Shown: positions 1 to 12,507, counted from the stretch's first letter. The stretch: DNA of 64,000 nt from Mesodorylaimus sp. YZB2_4 (GCA_030248295.1 JASANH010000897.1:1-64000), one strand, 5' to 3'. Program-made: numbers and translations. The notes: generated by a model not told the origin, from the letters alone.

Positions 1-3000
1 TCGTTGGGACTGTATTTGCGAGAAGGCAATGGCGATGATCGAATGGACGGTATTTTTGTTTCTAGAGTACAGGAAGGATCGGATTTACGAAATGCCAAAG
101 TTTTATTCGCTGGAGATGAAATTCTTAGCGTCAATAAAGTCGACGTTACGCAGAAGAATATCGACGAAGTTGTGGTTATGATTTCGACACCTCGGCGATT
201 ACTATTACGAACGAGAACAATTGATAGGCCTAGAAACGAGGGGACAGTGGGTGGAGTCGGAGATAATTTGGACGGTGGTAAATTTATTCGACCAATCGAC
301 TCGACAGGTCCGGTTGTGGTGAATAAACCTATAGCCATCATCAAGCAGCTTCCTCGTGACGAGAGCAGGGAAAGTAGTATGACCGACGACGGCGCGCCTT
401 TGGCTAGCTCGCAATTAATGGCCACAGCTCAGACATCTCTGGGTGTCAAAGCAAGGCAACAGGAGTCAACGTCTTCCCTTTCCGACTCAACGCCATTCGC
501 CGTTGAGCCGTCGAGGTATGCCCATTTTAGTTGATCTCTCATTCTTGGCTGTTGGTTTGCATGTGTACAAAGAAAGAAGATGCGGGCAAACGCAGGGTTC
601 ATAACTTAGTGAGCAAGTTAGTGAAATCCAGCGGGCTTGTATGTATGCGGCCGTAATAGTTGTTCAAGATTGATTCTATTACGATGATGAATTGCGGGCC
701 TAATAAGGTTATGTTTGTTCTAGAACTGGTCCGACTCCGTATAGAGCAGCGAGTACGGCTGGCACGACGGCTCATCAGTCTCGGCCGAGGGAAAGGAATC
801 CATTAGCACAGAGGTCGTTATCGGATCGTTGGAGTTACGGCAGGCAATTTTCGACTATGCATACAACTAGGGCCGATATTAACCTGCAGATCTATCCTAC
901 GGGCGCGGAGGAAGTTGGGGGCGGTAACGTGAGTGAGCAGGAGGGTGATGTCTGGAGGAGGGCTCAAGGCGGTGGACAGTTGACGTCTTCCGAACAATCG
1001 GCAGGTTATCAATCAACGTTAGCCAAAACGGCCTATTTGCCCCCACCTCGACTACAAGGACATTTGCCCACTTTGGAACGGGCTACGGCCTTGGCGTCAG
1101 GTTTTGATGCGACTATGGGATCGCTGGCCGTGGGTGGCGGCGATGTGTCAAATGTTGCAATGGACCCATTTCAAACGACGCCTCCAGTGCCTTCAATGTG
1201 GAATCCTCAAAGTGTTGCCGCATCTGAGTACGCCGATCCGTCGTCGATGTTCAGTCCACGTAGCGTCGCATCCGACTCGCGACTCACGACAACCGCCCAA
1301 CCTCCTCCACGTTCGGTGCTTCGACAACCATCAGCCTTTCCAACGTCCATTTTCCCATCAGTCAAATCCAATTCCTTACCCAGGCGGCATCCAGGGGGCA
1401 GAACTATAAAATGGAGGAACGATGTTCTGGTAGGTGGACCCATCGAAACTGATATGTCCACATCGGCAATAAATCAAGTGTCGGGCTTTTATCCCCCATC
1501 GATGGGCATGTCCGAATCGGAGGGAGCTGTCTCGGCTCCAGAGTTGGCATTATCACCAGGAAGCTCCTTTGTGCCTCATCCGGCTTATCCACTGCCAGGT
1601 AAGTCTAGCTGTCGCAGGTCCTTGCGGCAGGCAATAGTGCTTAACATTGTAGGTACTCCCACATCGGGCAAGACCATAGATGATGTGTTTTCTCGCTCTG
1701 AATACCAAGCATGGACGCGATACCCCTCTCAGCAACCACCCGTTATAGACAGATTCAGTTCAGCCCTTACCTCTCCCTACGGAGCTTACCCTGATCAGCG
1801 ACCATATATGCAAATGTCTTCCCGCCAGCGACCCGACTCCTACGGCACGATCGAAGGAGCTGGGCCTTATATGGATTACATGGCTCAGTCAGGCGGCACA
1901 TTGGGACGCGAGGAATCGGCTTATTGGACTCGAAGGCGGGAAGAAGATACCTTATATGGCAGTGGGCCCATGCCACCCCCAACTGCGGGGCGAATGTCCA
2001 AAACGAGGTCATCGAGCCTGCCCCCGCGTGGCATCCTCAATCAACCTGCGCGCCCGGGCTACGACTATGGAGAACGTATCTATGAAAACGTGCAGAATCT
2101 GTATGGCAGCAGTGATTTTACTGGTTTCAGAGGAGCGGTCACTGGCGGCCAGTACGCCTTGGATGTATCGCCGTTACCAAGGAGACGCTTGCCGTTGAGT
2201 CTGGCGGCTGCCAATCCCTCTTTTGGCTATGCCAGTGACATGACAGCTTTGTCAGGTTTGGAAACTGGTGCAGCTGAGAGCATTCCATCGTCGTTGACTG
2301 GCATTCTGTACTTGCGAGTTATCGAAGGACGGCAAATACGATCGAGGGATCCGGAAGAAATGTATTGCGTGGTGGAAGTGGATGGTGAGCATCGAGCGAG
2401 GACGGAAGTGAGCGACTGGCAATCGGCATTTCATTGGAATGAAATGTTCGAAATTGATATTTGGGAAAGTCGGAGAGTGGATTTTTATATTTACTCGTGG
2501 CATCCGCAGTACAGACATAAACTACGACATCGAGGATTCCTACTTTTGGTCGACACTCTATTAGCGCATGGAGAAGAGGACGAGATGAGTGGTCTCGTAT
2601 GGCAGGGCAGTCAATCGAGCCATAGTTTTGCATTAAATTTGGATCCACGTGGACAATTGTTTATCCAAATGGGATTTCACGCAATGGCCATGGCATACAG
2701 GAGGCAGTTGGCCACGAGGAGAGCGGCTTATTGGGGAGTGCCGTTGGATATGTTGATCGAAAGAGAGGCCAGTATTATTGCGGGCGGTGGACACGTTCCG
2801 ACTGTGCTAAGGCGATTGATACAAGAAATCGAACGGAGAGGCGTCGATACGACGGGCCTTTACGTCCTTTGCGGGGCCTCGTCCAAAAAATATCTTCTGC
2901 GTGATCAATTGGAAAGGGAACCAAGTTTGGCCGATTTGAGCCCGGATGCAGTGCCCGATTTAAATATATTGACCAGTGTTTTTAAGGACTTTCTGCGAGA

Positions 3001-3793
3001 ACTGCCAGAGCCACTGGTGCCCAATTGCACGTTTCAAATGCTCTTGGAGGCTTGGAAAGTGTGCGTTCCGAACGACAAGGAAGGCAATGCCAAGTTGATG
3101 TTGGGCGTCATCGATTGCTTGACAAAGACCAATAAGGTGAGTTTATCAATAGGCTCTTCCTGTCTGTCTGTCATTTACGGGCTGGCGGGAGATTAGAGCG
3201 TAGACGGTCTTTTCTACTGAAGCTAAAATTTTGAATTTACCGCTTTTTATTTAAAGTTTTTCTGCGCTTGTGCACAGTTGTTCCAGCTCGAATATACAGT
3301 CTAGAAAACTGTCAGCAAGGACTGAATCGCATGGTTACAGTCTCACCATACTCGATTTTTAGTGTACTTTCATGGTGCTGATGGACCATTTGAAATATGT
3401 CATCTCTCAAAGCCCGCACAATGGCTTATCGGCGACCAAGTGCGGCTGTATATTCGGCACGTTGGTGTTTTGCACCAGCCAAGCGTATCCCCTTACGTCC
3501 AGAATCAGCGGCGATGATCGGTTTTGTCCACTAAAACCATTTTTCACTTTCTTGGACCATCGATTGGCCGCTCGATTAATGGAGCTGTTACTCGAACTGT
3601 GGCCATCTCCACGAAGTACGCCAAGTGTCTGCCTAAGCTTAGCAGATTAGCTCAGGTTTTTGAATATGACTTTTCAGGTAGCTCAGAAAGCAGCGGCTCA
3701 GAGAACAGCACAATAAATTTAACTGGCAACGGGGATACGTCTTTGGTCGATTTATGGCTGCAAGAAAATCGATTACCAGAATCGAATTGTTAA
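1..3793 (+). CDS. syd-1: SYD-1-like RhoGAP synaptic scaffold, 5'-partial
   Basis: SYD-1 family proteins organise presynaptic active zones and carry PDZ, C2 and RhoGAP domains in that order; the same order is seen here. Exons read as 1-515 (already open at the window edge), 724-1598, 1653-3136, 3363-3615 and 3678-3793, all with GT-AG borders and matching phases. The first exon holds the end of a PDZ domain (GIFVSRVQEGS, then GDEILSVN). A long Ser/Pro/Tyr-rich linker follows. A C2 domain begins near base 2300 (GILYLRVIEG). The RhoGAP begins near base 2730, with GVDTTGLYVLCG and LRELPEPLVP; the GAP region is completed by the 3363 exon (MDHLKYVISQSPHNGLSA). The arginine that usually acts as the GAP finger appears replaced (GLYVLCG where GxYRxxG is typical), as in family members thought to have weak or no GAP activity. 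The last intron (62 nt) is inferred; without it the frame stops at 3650. Confidence 0.86.
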
Positions 3794-5633
3794 TTTAAGA
3801 TCAGGTAGTCTTTTTGACTGTACCTGATTTATGACTAAAAGCCTTGCGTGTAGGTGGGCCATTTTTTGAGGCCATTTTAAAAAAGCAGGTGCATTGTTTT
3901 GCATTTATTTCTGCTTCAATTTTTTTGTAGACCGCTTCACAATGCGATTCGTTATTTGTTTGTTTAAGTAGCTTTGTAGTTAGCGAGATAGGCGATGATA
4001 TTGGATGTTTTCCTAGTTTTGCAGGGCTTTTTTACCAGCCTCTTTATGCACACATTCCGCTCTAGAGCTTTATTGGTTTTCTAAATGTATTAACTTGATC
4101 TGTTTTTGCAAACCAAAGTGGTAAGCTGTTGTACTTTACTGTCTAGTCGTGCTGATTTTTGTATCACTTTCTGTGCTGATCTCTCTGTTGAGAAGCTCGC
4201 GATTTTGAAAAAAACGAGGTCTTTATTGTGTAAATCAGGTGTGCTGGTCAGTACTAGTAATTAGCTCATATCAGTGGGTAGTTGGATGGACTAATAGGTT
4301 ATGTCTTAATAAGTTTTGAGCAGTTTTTGTAAACGGAATAAGTGATGCATTCGAGTCCAAGTCTAGAATTTTGCGTAGCTCTAGACGTTGTAGCCTTGTG
4401 AATGTTGTTGATGTTGTATGAATACAGTGGTAGCAGAGGACTGGCGAGGGTATAAGAACTCACATCAGCCGATAGAAGTGACAAGATTGGGTTTTCGCGC
4501 AGAGCTGCAGTTAGCTTTCACTCCATGCAAATGTTTTTATCTCAGGTTTCGAGTCAAGTCGAGCAGGAGAAATACAGAAAGCAAGTGCCAGCAGTAATGA
4601 ACTTCAGGTGCAAGGTTAACTCAGTTAAGATTCAGTCAACTCAACTGAAAGTGCATCTTTTTTCCAAAACTATCAACGCTACAGTACATGCAGCGGCCTT
4701 GTTTTGCTTCTGACAAGCAAAACTATCACGAAAAGATGCGAACTTCCGAAACCGTTCCCTCTAACGTCCACTGCTATTTACAGCTGCTGCTGCTTTACAC
4801 TGTTTAAAGTAGTGAAGAAGATCAATGCTGCTCATAAATGCCTGTGACAATTTATTTCTTCATTCGACAGAACTACAATTTCTTTATTAAAAAAACGGAT
4901 ATTTCCACTTCATTTCCACTCATCACTAATATGTTTCTGTCGCCCGACTCCAAACATTTGCAAAATATGACAAAGCAACCTCGCCAACTGTTGTGTCGAC
5001 CTCAACAAAACCGAAACTTCTAATTCTAGGTGCAAAAGAAAGCACTTCGAAAAATATCAGGGGCGTCTGGCCAATCGGTCAGCACCTAAAGTCCTGGAAA
5101 TTTTTTAAATTCTTCCAAGAAACCCGAAAAGTGGGTTGGGAAGGAACGCTGCTCGTTTTTTGTCAACGCTCAGGCTCCTTGCCATACAAGAGCTCAAAAA
5201 TTTTCTAGACTTTGGGCCACTGCCACTGCTGATCTGGCCAGATGCCTCTGATATTTTGCAGAAAGCTTTCCTTTGTACCTACGAGCAGAAAGACATTACA
5301 ATTTTGGGGTTTTGTAAAGTTCGACTTATCGGTTTGCGATCTTCCCTTGTGAGTCATCCATGTTTTTTCTGGTCTCAAATGACATTAACAGTGAGAAGAT
5401 GACTCGTAACTCTATTATGAGCAGAAGAAACGAAGCATGAATGCAGGATATCGATCTCATTTCATTGGAAACTCCAACTTGGTTGGAGAAAAAGTGCGCA
5501 ACAGTTGGTTGTTTGCCAACGGTCATCGCAAACACCATCGGCTTAGGAAGTCGTATCGGATAATCCGATCCCAATTTTCGGATGGTGATTTTTCGGATCG
5601 GATCGGATATCTGATCCGAACGGATGACATCCA

Positions 5634-5748
5634 AGTGGCCATCCACAAAGGACGTCCGTCAAGGGGGTGGGTGGGGCTCAGCGGAAAGTGGACGGAAGTG
5701 GATGGGGAAGGGGGGAGGCCGAAGCCAAGTGGACGTCCACTTTGCAAA
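5634..5748. repeat. G-rich dispersed repeat with TGGACGTCCA palindrome, copy 1
   Basis: A purine-rich, G-rich stretch contains GGACGTCC near 5651 and the perfect palindrome TGGACGTCCA at 5730-5739. A related stretch lies at 7550-7635. The palindrome contains a CRE-like GACGTC core, but the repeated context suggests a dispersed repeat rather than a regulatory site. Confidence 0.4.
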
Positions 5749-5922
5749 ATTGGTGGGAGATATCTCGGAAAATTATCATCAGTTAAAAGCTTCTAGATAA
5801 CGAATTACATATTTGGATCATCAAGCGTAGATCCAAAGACTCTTCGTCGGGTGAATAAGATCGATCGTATTCCAGTTTTAACCGCGATAATACGATCGAT
5901 TACCGCCACCAAGCCTGCTGAA

Positions 5923-6100
5923 CTGAACCAGGACTAAACCGGAGCAGACCGAACCGAACTAAAAGCAGCCCGCGTGCCTATATCATTTCGCACTGACTGA
6001 CAGCGCAAAAATATAAAAGTTGCTGCAACTTATCTAGTCAATCCTGACTAGCAGCAGGAAAGCTGCAGTTTATTTCGATCCTGGTCTGGTCCTGGTTCAG
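5923..6100. repeat. Inverted repeat with 12-bp perfect arms
   Basis: CTGAACCAGGAC at 5923-5934 is matched by its exact reverse complement at 6089-6100. The sequence between also contains smaller hairpins (for example around CTAGTCAATCCTGACTAG near 6035). It could be the remains of a small foldback element. No target duplication was seen. Confidence 0.4.
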
Positions 6101-6403
6101 CTGCAAAAGCTGGTTTGGTTGAACCTGGCAGAGAGGAGAATCGATACTTCCCTCACTCGCCGTTGTCCACTGGAGCCAGCGTTACATTGATTCGTTCCGT
6201 CATTGGGACGCCAGTGTAACGTAGTTGCTTCGGGGTTGAGTCACTTCCTAATTACGTTACACTCAATGCTGCTTACCCAGGTTTCGATATGGCTGATATC
6301 GCTGATTTGATCGTCTGCCCCGTCCGAACCTCGCCATAAGATTTCACGTCTTTATTCGATAGCAATACACGTCGTGACCAAATGGCAGAAGAATACGTTC
6401 TCT

Positions 6404-6450
6404 GGTTGCAGCCAGCAAGAGGAGTCCTTTTATACCTGCTGGCTGCGACC
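6404..6450. repeat. Hairpin with 16-nt arms
   Basis: Arms at 6404-6419 and 6435-6450 are reverse complements at 14 of 16 positions, with GCAGCCAGCA as the perfect core, separated by a 15-nt loop that contains TTTTATAC. It lies in sequence with no recognised gene. It might be part of an old mobile-element terminus. Confidence 0.4.
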
Positions 6451-7549
6451 TGTTCTGTCCAAAACAAGCAACATTTCCCAACATAATCAAAACCTAGGTC
6501 ACCGAATTTGCACCGCAATACATAGGATCTAGGCCGGGTACCAGGGCGAAACAGGGACCCAGGATAAATAAGTTGCACCACTATCAAACAGACCTAGGTT
6601 AGATCCAGTTCCATGATCATCATCCTCGCCCGGTGACCTCGGCTCCAAAGTCAATAGAACGTGAACTGGAATTGGAGCGGGAATTCAAACTAACTATATT
6701 GCACCAGAGACGATGCTGAGCAGTGCCAGCATCATCTGATCCGACCCTCGGCGTGAATCCCAATCTCGTTGTGGCTGATGCTTCAACAAATAAGATATAA
6801 ACTTCACCCTCACCCCAACCAACCCTCACCAACCTGCCCTCCTGCAAGCCTGTTTTCTCGCTGTCACTGTCTATGCCCACTTCGAAAACTCGGCGGAACT
6901 AACCTGCACCTAACTAAAGCGGGATTCAATACCAATTTGGGAGAAAAATTATGATTTATCAATTGTATGTAGTGGCATGTCCCCGCTTTAATTATGGCTA
7001 CTAGATTGCGCAAGACTCCAACCCCGTTTCAAGTGCAAATTATTATTCCAGATTAAATCCAGCGTAGTAACTACGATCTCTTAAACCCAGATCTCCTAAA
7101 GCACAAAACAGGAGTATGCGTAGCACCCTAATTTCAGGAAACACTGGATAGGTATCAATTGATAGCTATATCATTTCATCCCATAAGTAAATGTCCAGTG
7201 AAGGAATGTATGTCGGAATAGCTTCACTTGTGGTGCCAGACAGTCGAGGAATGCAAACGTTGCTAAGGCCCACTGACGATGAGTGCAATAGACGTGATAA
7301 CAATGTAAGCTAACTGTGCGCGCCAAGTCCAAAGTGCTCATTCAAGTGCTGTAAACTATTAGCACACATTTCGTTGCATTCACATCATGTAGTATGTTAG
7401 ACATCATTATTTTCAAGCAATACGAGGCGAAAACTTTGTGTCGCCAATCAAGCAGATGCAGCAATCGGATCAGACTAATGACCATCATTTCGGTGGATTG
7501 GTCGATGCTGGGTGAAATGCTTTTTTAGAATGAATATTTGATATGCAGG

Positions 7550-7635
7550 GGGGAGGGGGTCGGCTAAAGTGGACGTCCATTTTTAGGGGGGTTAAGGCGA
7601 AATGGACGTAAGGTAAGTAGGGGGAGGGAAGAGTA
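7550..7635. repeat. G-rich dispersed repeat with TGGACGTCCA palindrome, copy 2
   Basis: TGGACGTCCA recurs at 7570-7579, again preceded by AAG and embedded in G-rich sequence like that at 5634-5748. A half-site (ATGGACGTAA) follows near 7602. Confidence 0.4.
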
Positions 7636-7899
7636 AAAAAAACGCATGTTTTGGTGGATTTCCTTTATGGATGGCCCCTAACCAATATCCAGCGGGGAAC
7701 TCTGCAAAGATGTCTTGCAATTTAGGACACAATGCGTTTACCAATACTTAAGGTTATGCTCTTTTAGCACCGTTTTTGTGTTCCGTCTTCATTGGCCTAT
7801 CTGCTGTGATATGATCAGTGGAGCTCACCCAAGAAAGCTATCACTGATTTGAGCCCAACGGTCTCCATACCAGACTCAGCAAGGATAGCTCTAATCAGG

Positions 7900-8058
7900 A
7901 TGCATTCATTGGGAGCTAAATTTTCTTTGCTTCTTGCGGTTATATTCATCGTTTGCAGACCAGACAGCTGGTATGCTCGTCAGCTCAGCGAGGTGAACGG
8001 GCTTTGTTGCTCAACGCAGGCTCCAGATTCTTGCTCGCAATCAGACACCATTAATTGA
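7900..8058 (+). CDS. Possible small secreted cysteine-containing peptide (52 aa)
   Basis: The ATG at 7900 opens a strongly hydrophobic leader (MHSLGAKFSLLLAVIFIVC) followed by a short polar tail with a vicinal cysteine pair and one further cysteine (LCCSTQAPDSC). It reads as a single exon of 52 residues. An AATAAA polyadenylation signal lies about 25 bases past the stop (near 8081). No family is recognised. The layout resembles other small secreted peptides in this window, but the tail is short and this may be a chance ORF. An upstream in-frame start at 7849 would bury the leader, so the ATG at 7900 is preferred. Confidence 0.4.
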   Translation: MHSLGAKFSLLLAVIFIVCRPDSWYARQLSEVNGLCCSTQAPDSCSQSDTIN

Positions 8059-9226
8059 TACATTAACTAAAAAGTTTTAAAATAAAAAAATGCGTGCAAA
8101 ATTCCACAAAAACTTCTCCTATGGGCTTTACTGGCTACATGGGGAACAACCATAAAAGGTCAGAAATAGTAGCTCAAGTAGGGGTACCTCGGATTTTCTG
8201 AGGCGACAGTGAAATGATAGGGAGACAACCAACACCAGTGGGGGACGTACAGTATAGTGAAGCTGCATGTATGTACAGTAAGTATAGCTGGCACGATGGC
8301 ATTCATTGATAAAATTGTTTTTGCTTATCCTTAGGGTTAAATTTTTCTGACGTCTTGGAATTTTCTGTTTTGTGACATTGTCCTTCTGACATTTAAATCT
8401 TTCAAACACAATAAAATCGCGTTTATATATGTCTTTGTCAATTGCCTGAATACACGGTGTGTCCGTGAGCTACCAAAGGGGTCACCTTGGAAGTCCGAGT
8501 AATACCCACATTTTGTAAGATGATCAGTTTTCTTCAACATTCCTGCGATAAAAAAAAATGACGAGCATAAGCGGACATATACAAGCTGTGGAATATAATC
8601 CGCGCTGGCTTCTTTGGTCATCTTTTTGCTAATGACATAAAATAGTCCTTGGTAAAATTTTTGTGATTTTGTACAGCGTCATGTAGTGCTTTCAAGATGA
8701 CATTAAAAAATATCAGATATGTCGCCTGGTCGTCCGTCGCCTAGTTCACCTGGCGGCTAGTTGTCGTGCACTGCCCCCCCCCATCATAGGGCAACAAAAT
8801 GGGGTTCACCTCGCGCTAGGATGGCAGGTGCCAAATGTCTGCCGCGGGGATCACAATACGATGCATTATAGTGAGTATACAGTAGAGGTACATATGCACA
8901 GCAGCACATTTTGACCGAATGCATTCTGTATTGTACTTACGAAACAACTCCTACCACGTTAAAACTTTTTATTATCTCAGCATTGCATTGATTATAAGGC
9001 TGGTTAGGAGAGATGACCATGGAAGCTATTGTGCGCTATCACTGACTATGCCTGTGTACAGCAAATCTAAAATCTCAAGCCTGCCAACAGTCGATCGATT
9101 GTTCAAGGATTGGATCATTCAAATCACTATAACCAGTCTAGCTATAATGCTGACTCCGTAAAGAGAAAAATCCAAGTGAAAGTGGCTATCGACCGGTTGG
9201 TCATTGGCTCACTGCAGCTGTATTCT
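8059..9226. other. Intergenic, nothing recognised
   Basis: Only short unrelated reading frames are seen. There is a short run of C near 8775 and no repeat structure I can define. Confidence 0.4.
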
Positions 9227-9822
9227 TTATCGTCCAGTGCATACGGTGTTGTTTCCAGTTTCATCCATCGTGCATAAAACTGGGGTTGCACATTCGCAAT
9301 TGAACGCTCCTGCGATTTGACTGGATGGCTCGCAGCTTAACTTTTCGGCGCCGTATTGTTGACACTCTTTTGGACACTCGTCGCAGTTCATGACAAAATT
9401 GATAACTGAAATTGATGGAAACAGCTGGCTTTTTGCATTCCAAAAGGGTGGACCAGCGATCCACAAAGCTCATGGGTGAATAAGAACATGACCAAAACTG
9501 GTATTTTGGAAGAATTATTGATATCCTGGCTGGAAAATGTCAGGCCCACAGGTTGATGTTTCAGCCGCAAGTGTAGTCTAGACTCGCCGCTGCAGTCGGA
9601 GTTTTTGTCCGATCAACGTTCTTTTCTGCGCCTGCTGGGCTTCTGATTAATTACTGTACACCTCCTTGCCTAGTTATCTTTTCCATCATTTGAAAAAAAG
9701 AAGTCTACTAAAATCAAACCCAAATTTTACTTACACACTGCACGCTTTTGGCGCAGTTTCTGCAGCATTGGAGAAGCAGCTATCATGCTCACCAAAATGC
9801 ACAAAATTATAAATCCTCGCAT
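9227..9822 (-). CDS. Secreted 8-cysteine peptide with furin-like site, paralog A (88 aa)
   Basis: Two exons on the minus strand: 9822-9735 (start ATG, 88 nt) and 9405-9227 (stop), joined by a phase-1 GT-AG intron (GTAAGT donor, ATTTCAG acceptor). Exon 1 encodes a hydrophobic signal peptide (MRGFIILCILVSMIAA) and a short pro-segment ending in RQKR, a furin-type cleavage site directly before AVF. The mature region has eight cysteines spaced C-x2-C-x3-C-x9-C-x11-C-x1-C-x5-C-x10-C. The CxxxC and later CxC steps recall cysteine-stabilised alpha-beta peptides (defensin-like folds), but the GxC step is absent, so the fold is inference. The gene at 10871-11493 has the same exon lengths, phase and cysteine spacing, which strongly supports both models. 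Function unknown; a host-defence or signalling peptide is plausible. Confidence 0.82.
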
Positions 9823-10124
9823 GATCCTGGAAGCAGCAAAATTTGCAGATTTTAGTCAACGGGCAAATGTAGTGTATACAGTTTTACCAACAGCGAATAA
9901 AGTACTAGCGTCTTCTATACGACTGGAAGCAGTTGTATGTATGTCGCCCGGTTTCGTCCTCATCTAACAATAAGATCAACCATTGTCTCGTCGTGAACTC
10001 AAAAACTTGTTTTTCATGCCTTCTATCACTCTACCGTTACAAAACGTTTGGGGACGTGACCGTGCTGAGAAAATTCAATTGCCCAGTTTCAGAGCTGTAA
10101 ACAGATTTCCACACATGTCCCGTT

Positions 10125-10148
10125 GGGGGGGGGGGGGGGGGGGGGGGG
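10125..10148. repeat. Homopolymer run of 24 G
   Basis: An uninterrupted run of G. Shorter G or C runs of about 9 to 17 bases occur near 17167, 18294, 33424, 38537, 48074, 49167 and 62191. Run lengths should be treated as assembly-sensitive. Confidence 0.9.
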
Positions 10149-10870
10149 CTCTTCGGGAATTCTTAGTGACACCGCGTTGTTTCAGTACAAAAACGTTCGA
10201 AGACACTCTGAAGAGGTGGAGGCTCAGAACCTTTTTGTGATAAGGTCAATAACGAAGGTTTTAGATACTGTAATAATCGAACAAGCATGGGTGAAAACTA
10301 CGCACATTCTAGCCCTATGTTTATTCGCGGACCAGTTCAAACTCACCAGGCTTTTCGATTCGTGCCCTCTGGCTAATCGTACTGGCTGGTGAATAACAAA
10401 GAGTTGAGAAAAATTACTGTTCTGATGTTTGTGACAACACCGAACATTGTGGGGCGTGGCTAACACAGAAGCTCTTTTACTTTTGCACCCTCGGGTTTCC
10501 ACCTTGCCGGGCCGCTAAATGTTGATTAATGTTTTCTGATTTGGAGCATACTCTGGGCAGGGGTGAGCAAATTTTTGCAAAGGCACTTACGTCGAGTGGA
10601 GGACAGTAAAACTGAAAAAATGCATTTTTAAAACGACTCCGCGGCTTACAATATTTACTATACTTAAAACTAGTGCAGCTAAATATAAAAACTGTATTTC
10701 TTGTGCTGCATACTTCAGGTTAATTATATTTCTTTTATTGCTCATACTAATGTATTCGGGAGGGGTAGGATATCAGCAAAAATTACATATGAACTACGTA
10801 CTCACAAGCAGTCAAGTCACACGGGCCACGATGTGCTTCCGATGTGCTGTGATAAATGATTCTTGGTTTA

Positions 10871-11493
10871 TCATTCCATGCAAACGGGCCGTCCTTTTTC
10901 ATCCACCCCACACTCGGGTGCTGTCAGACATTCACAGTCCACCGTACCATCTGGATGGCTTGATTTGCCGCAAGAGTTCATTCGAGCACCGTAATATTCG
11001 CACCTCTCCTTACACTCATCACAAATCTTGATTGAATTCAGAACTGAAAAAAGCACTGGTTGTTATATCCAAAACATAAAATGTGAATATAAGCAATTAT
11101 CTCGCACATTACATGGATGTACAGTCACGTGCAATAGTTTAGGAACCCTTGTGCTTGTCTCGCAAATTCTGCATTTTTCTGAGCTGGTGTCGCTGACGGG
11201 TTACAGCAGTTACAGTCAAGCGATTTTCTGATACATAATTTATTTCCGTCAGGTTTTTGGTGATTTTTATAGAATCACACATGTCTTGAAGTAAATTCTT
11301 GCAATTCCATACCCAGTAGGGACACAGACCAAAAGAAAAACTGCAAATCCTGCGTTCTGGGTTTGTCCTGCACCCAAAAAAAGATAACAGGTGATAACTA
11401 CTTACAAACAGCACGTTTCGGGCGCAATTTTTCCAGCAATGGAGAACCAACCACCACGACTACCAAAGCGCACAAAATGATAAAACCACGCAT
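10871..11493 (-). CDS. Secreted 8-cysteine peptide with furin-like site, paralog B (86 aa)
   Basis: Minus-strand exons 11493-11406 (88 nt, the same length as in paralog A) and 11043-10871, joined in phase 1 with GTAAGT donor and TTTTTCAG acceptor. The signal peptide begins MRGFIILCALVVVVV; the pro-segment ends RPKR before AVF, giving a furin-type processing site. The mature part has cysteines C-x2-C-x3-C-x9-C-x11-C-x1-C-x5-C-x9-C, matching paralog A apart from one residue in the last loop. The genes lie head-to-tail about 1 kb apart, so they arose by tandem duplication. The signal and pro-segments are more alike than the mature parts, a pattern typical of defence or venom-type peptide families. 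No known family can be named from sequence alone. Confidence 0.82.
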
Positions 11494-12507
11494 TATTTAG
11501 CTAAAAATGCAAAATGCAGTAGATGCATGCCATCCCAAAACAAAGACCATATGCATTACCTGTAAGAAAAAGTACTTCAAATTAAAATGAGCAAAATAAC
11601 TTTGAGAAGACACGACTTGGCTGCAGAAAATGCCTCGTTTGCTGGCTAAGCCACGCGCAGTTTACTTAAAAACCACGATCTGGGACCTGCTACCACTCCC
11701 CTTTCGAGCTCCTCCTTTTGATGTGAGCCAACCAGTTTTTGGGTGGCATGACATTGTTTATTTTGCTGCAGTGGCCATATTTAAATTTGTCAACAGATTT
11801 TTTGTCCAAGAATGAATGAGAAAAAATTTATAATATAAAACCACTATATTGTATGCGCGAAAATTCAAATACTATAGCACTCTCATGCCAAGAATTAAAA
11901 AGTGACTGCTTCAATGCTCGCAGATAGACCGAACTACTTGCTGCTTTGGAGACACCGGATCAAAGTGCAACCTGTCAGACCCCACCGACTTTGTCGGGCA
12001 CTAGCTGACATGAATGGTGGTTAAAGGAGGGATTATTGGTGCAGATTTGGTGTTAGAACAGAATAAATGACGGTTTTCCAGCCAGGTTCACCTAAAAACC
12101 CGAATCCTGAATCCTGAATAGTTGAATAGGCATGAAAATTTCTTTAACGACTGCTTATGTTGGGAGCTCGCACAATTGCATTATTTTTGATCCGTTTGAC
12201 CCAATCTTTCAAAAAAATGACCCAATCCGATTTTGACCCAACCCAACCCAACCCGAAAGTAGCTGACTCGGTCCAGGGTCTACTGTTCTGGGGTCCAGCT
12301 CGCTTGACGATGGATGACCTGGGTAAAACATAAAAATTACTGAAATTAAACAAATCCATATCTCTTGTTTCTTAACCACTGTAACTTTATTACAGCTGAC
12401 GACTAATCTAGAAGAGATCCAACGAGCACGAGACCTAGAGTTACAAGCAAGAAGCTAATCAATCAGCAGTTCAAACCAGGCGAAAAGGCTCAAGCAAGGT
12501 AAACCTC
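11494..12507. other. Intergenic, nothing recognised
   Basis: No convincing gene. A short CCCAA-rich low-complexity patch lies near 12220-12260 (repeated GACCCAA/CAACCC words). Confidence 0.4.

Larger units (their letters stand above)
3794..7899. other. Intergenic stretch, no gene recognised
   Basis: No reading frame here shows a domain, signal peptide or splice pattern I recognise. The stretch holds several short structured sequences listed separately (inverted repeats near 5.9-6.1 kb and 6.40-6.45 kb, and the TGGACGTCCA palindromes). Near 5550-5640 there is a low-complexity patch of repeated GGATC/CGGAT words that resembles the subterminal repeats of the hAT-type elements elsewhere in the window, but I found no clean ends. 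Confidence 0.5.

Noticed and set aside
9983..10392. Glycine-rich protein across the G run
   Set aside because: The glycine stretch is only the translated 24-G homopolymer; there is no support on either side.
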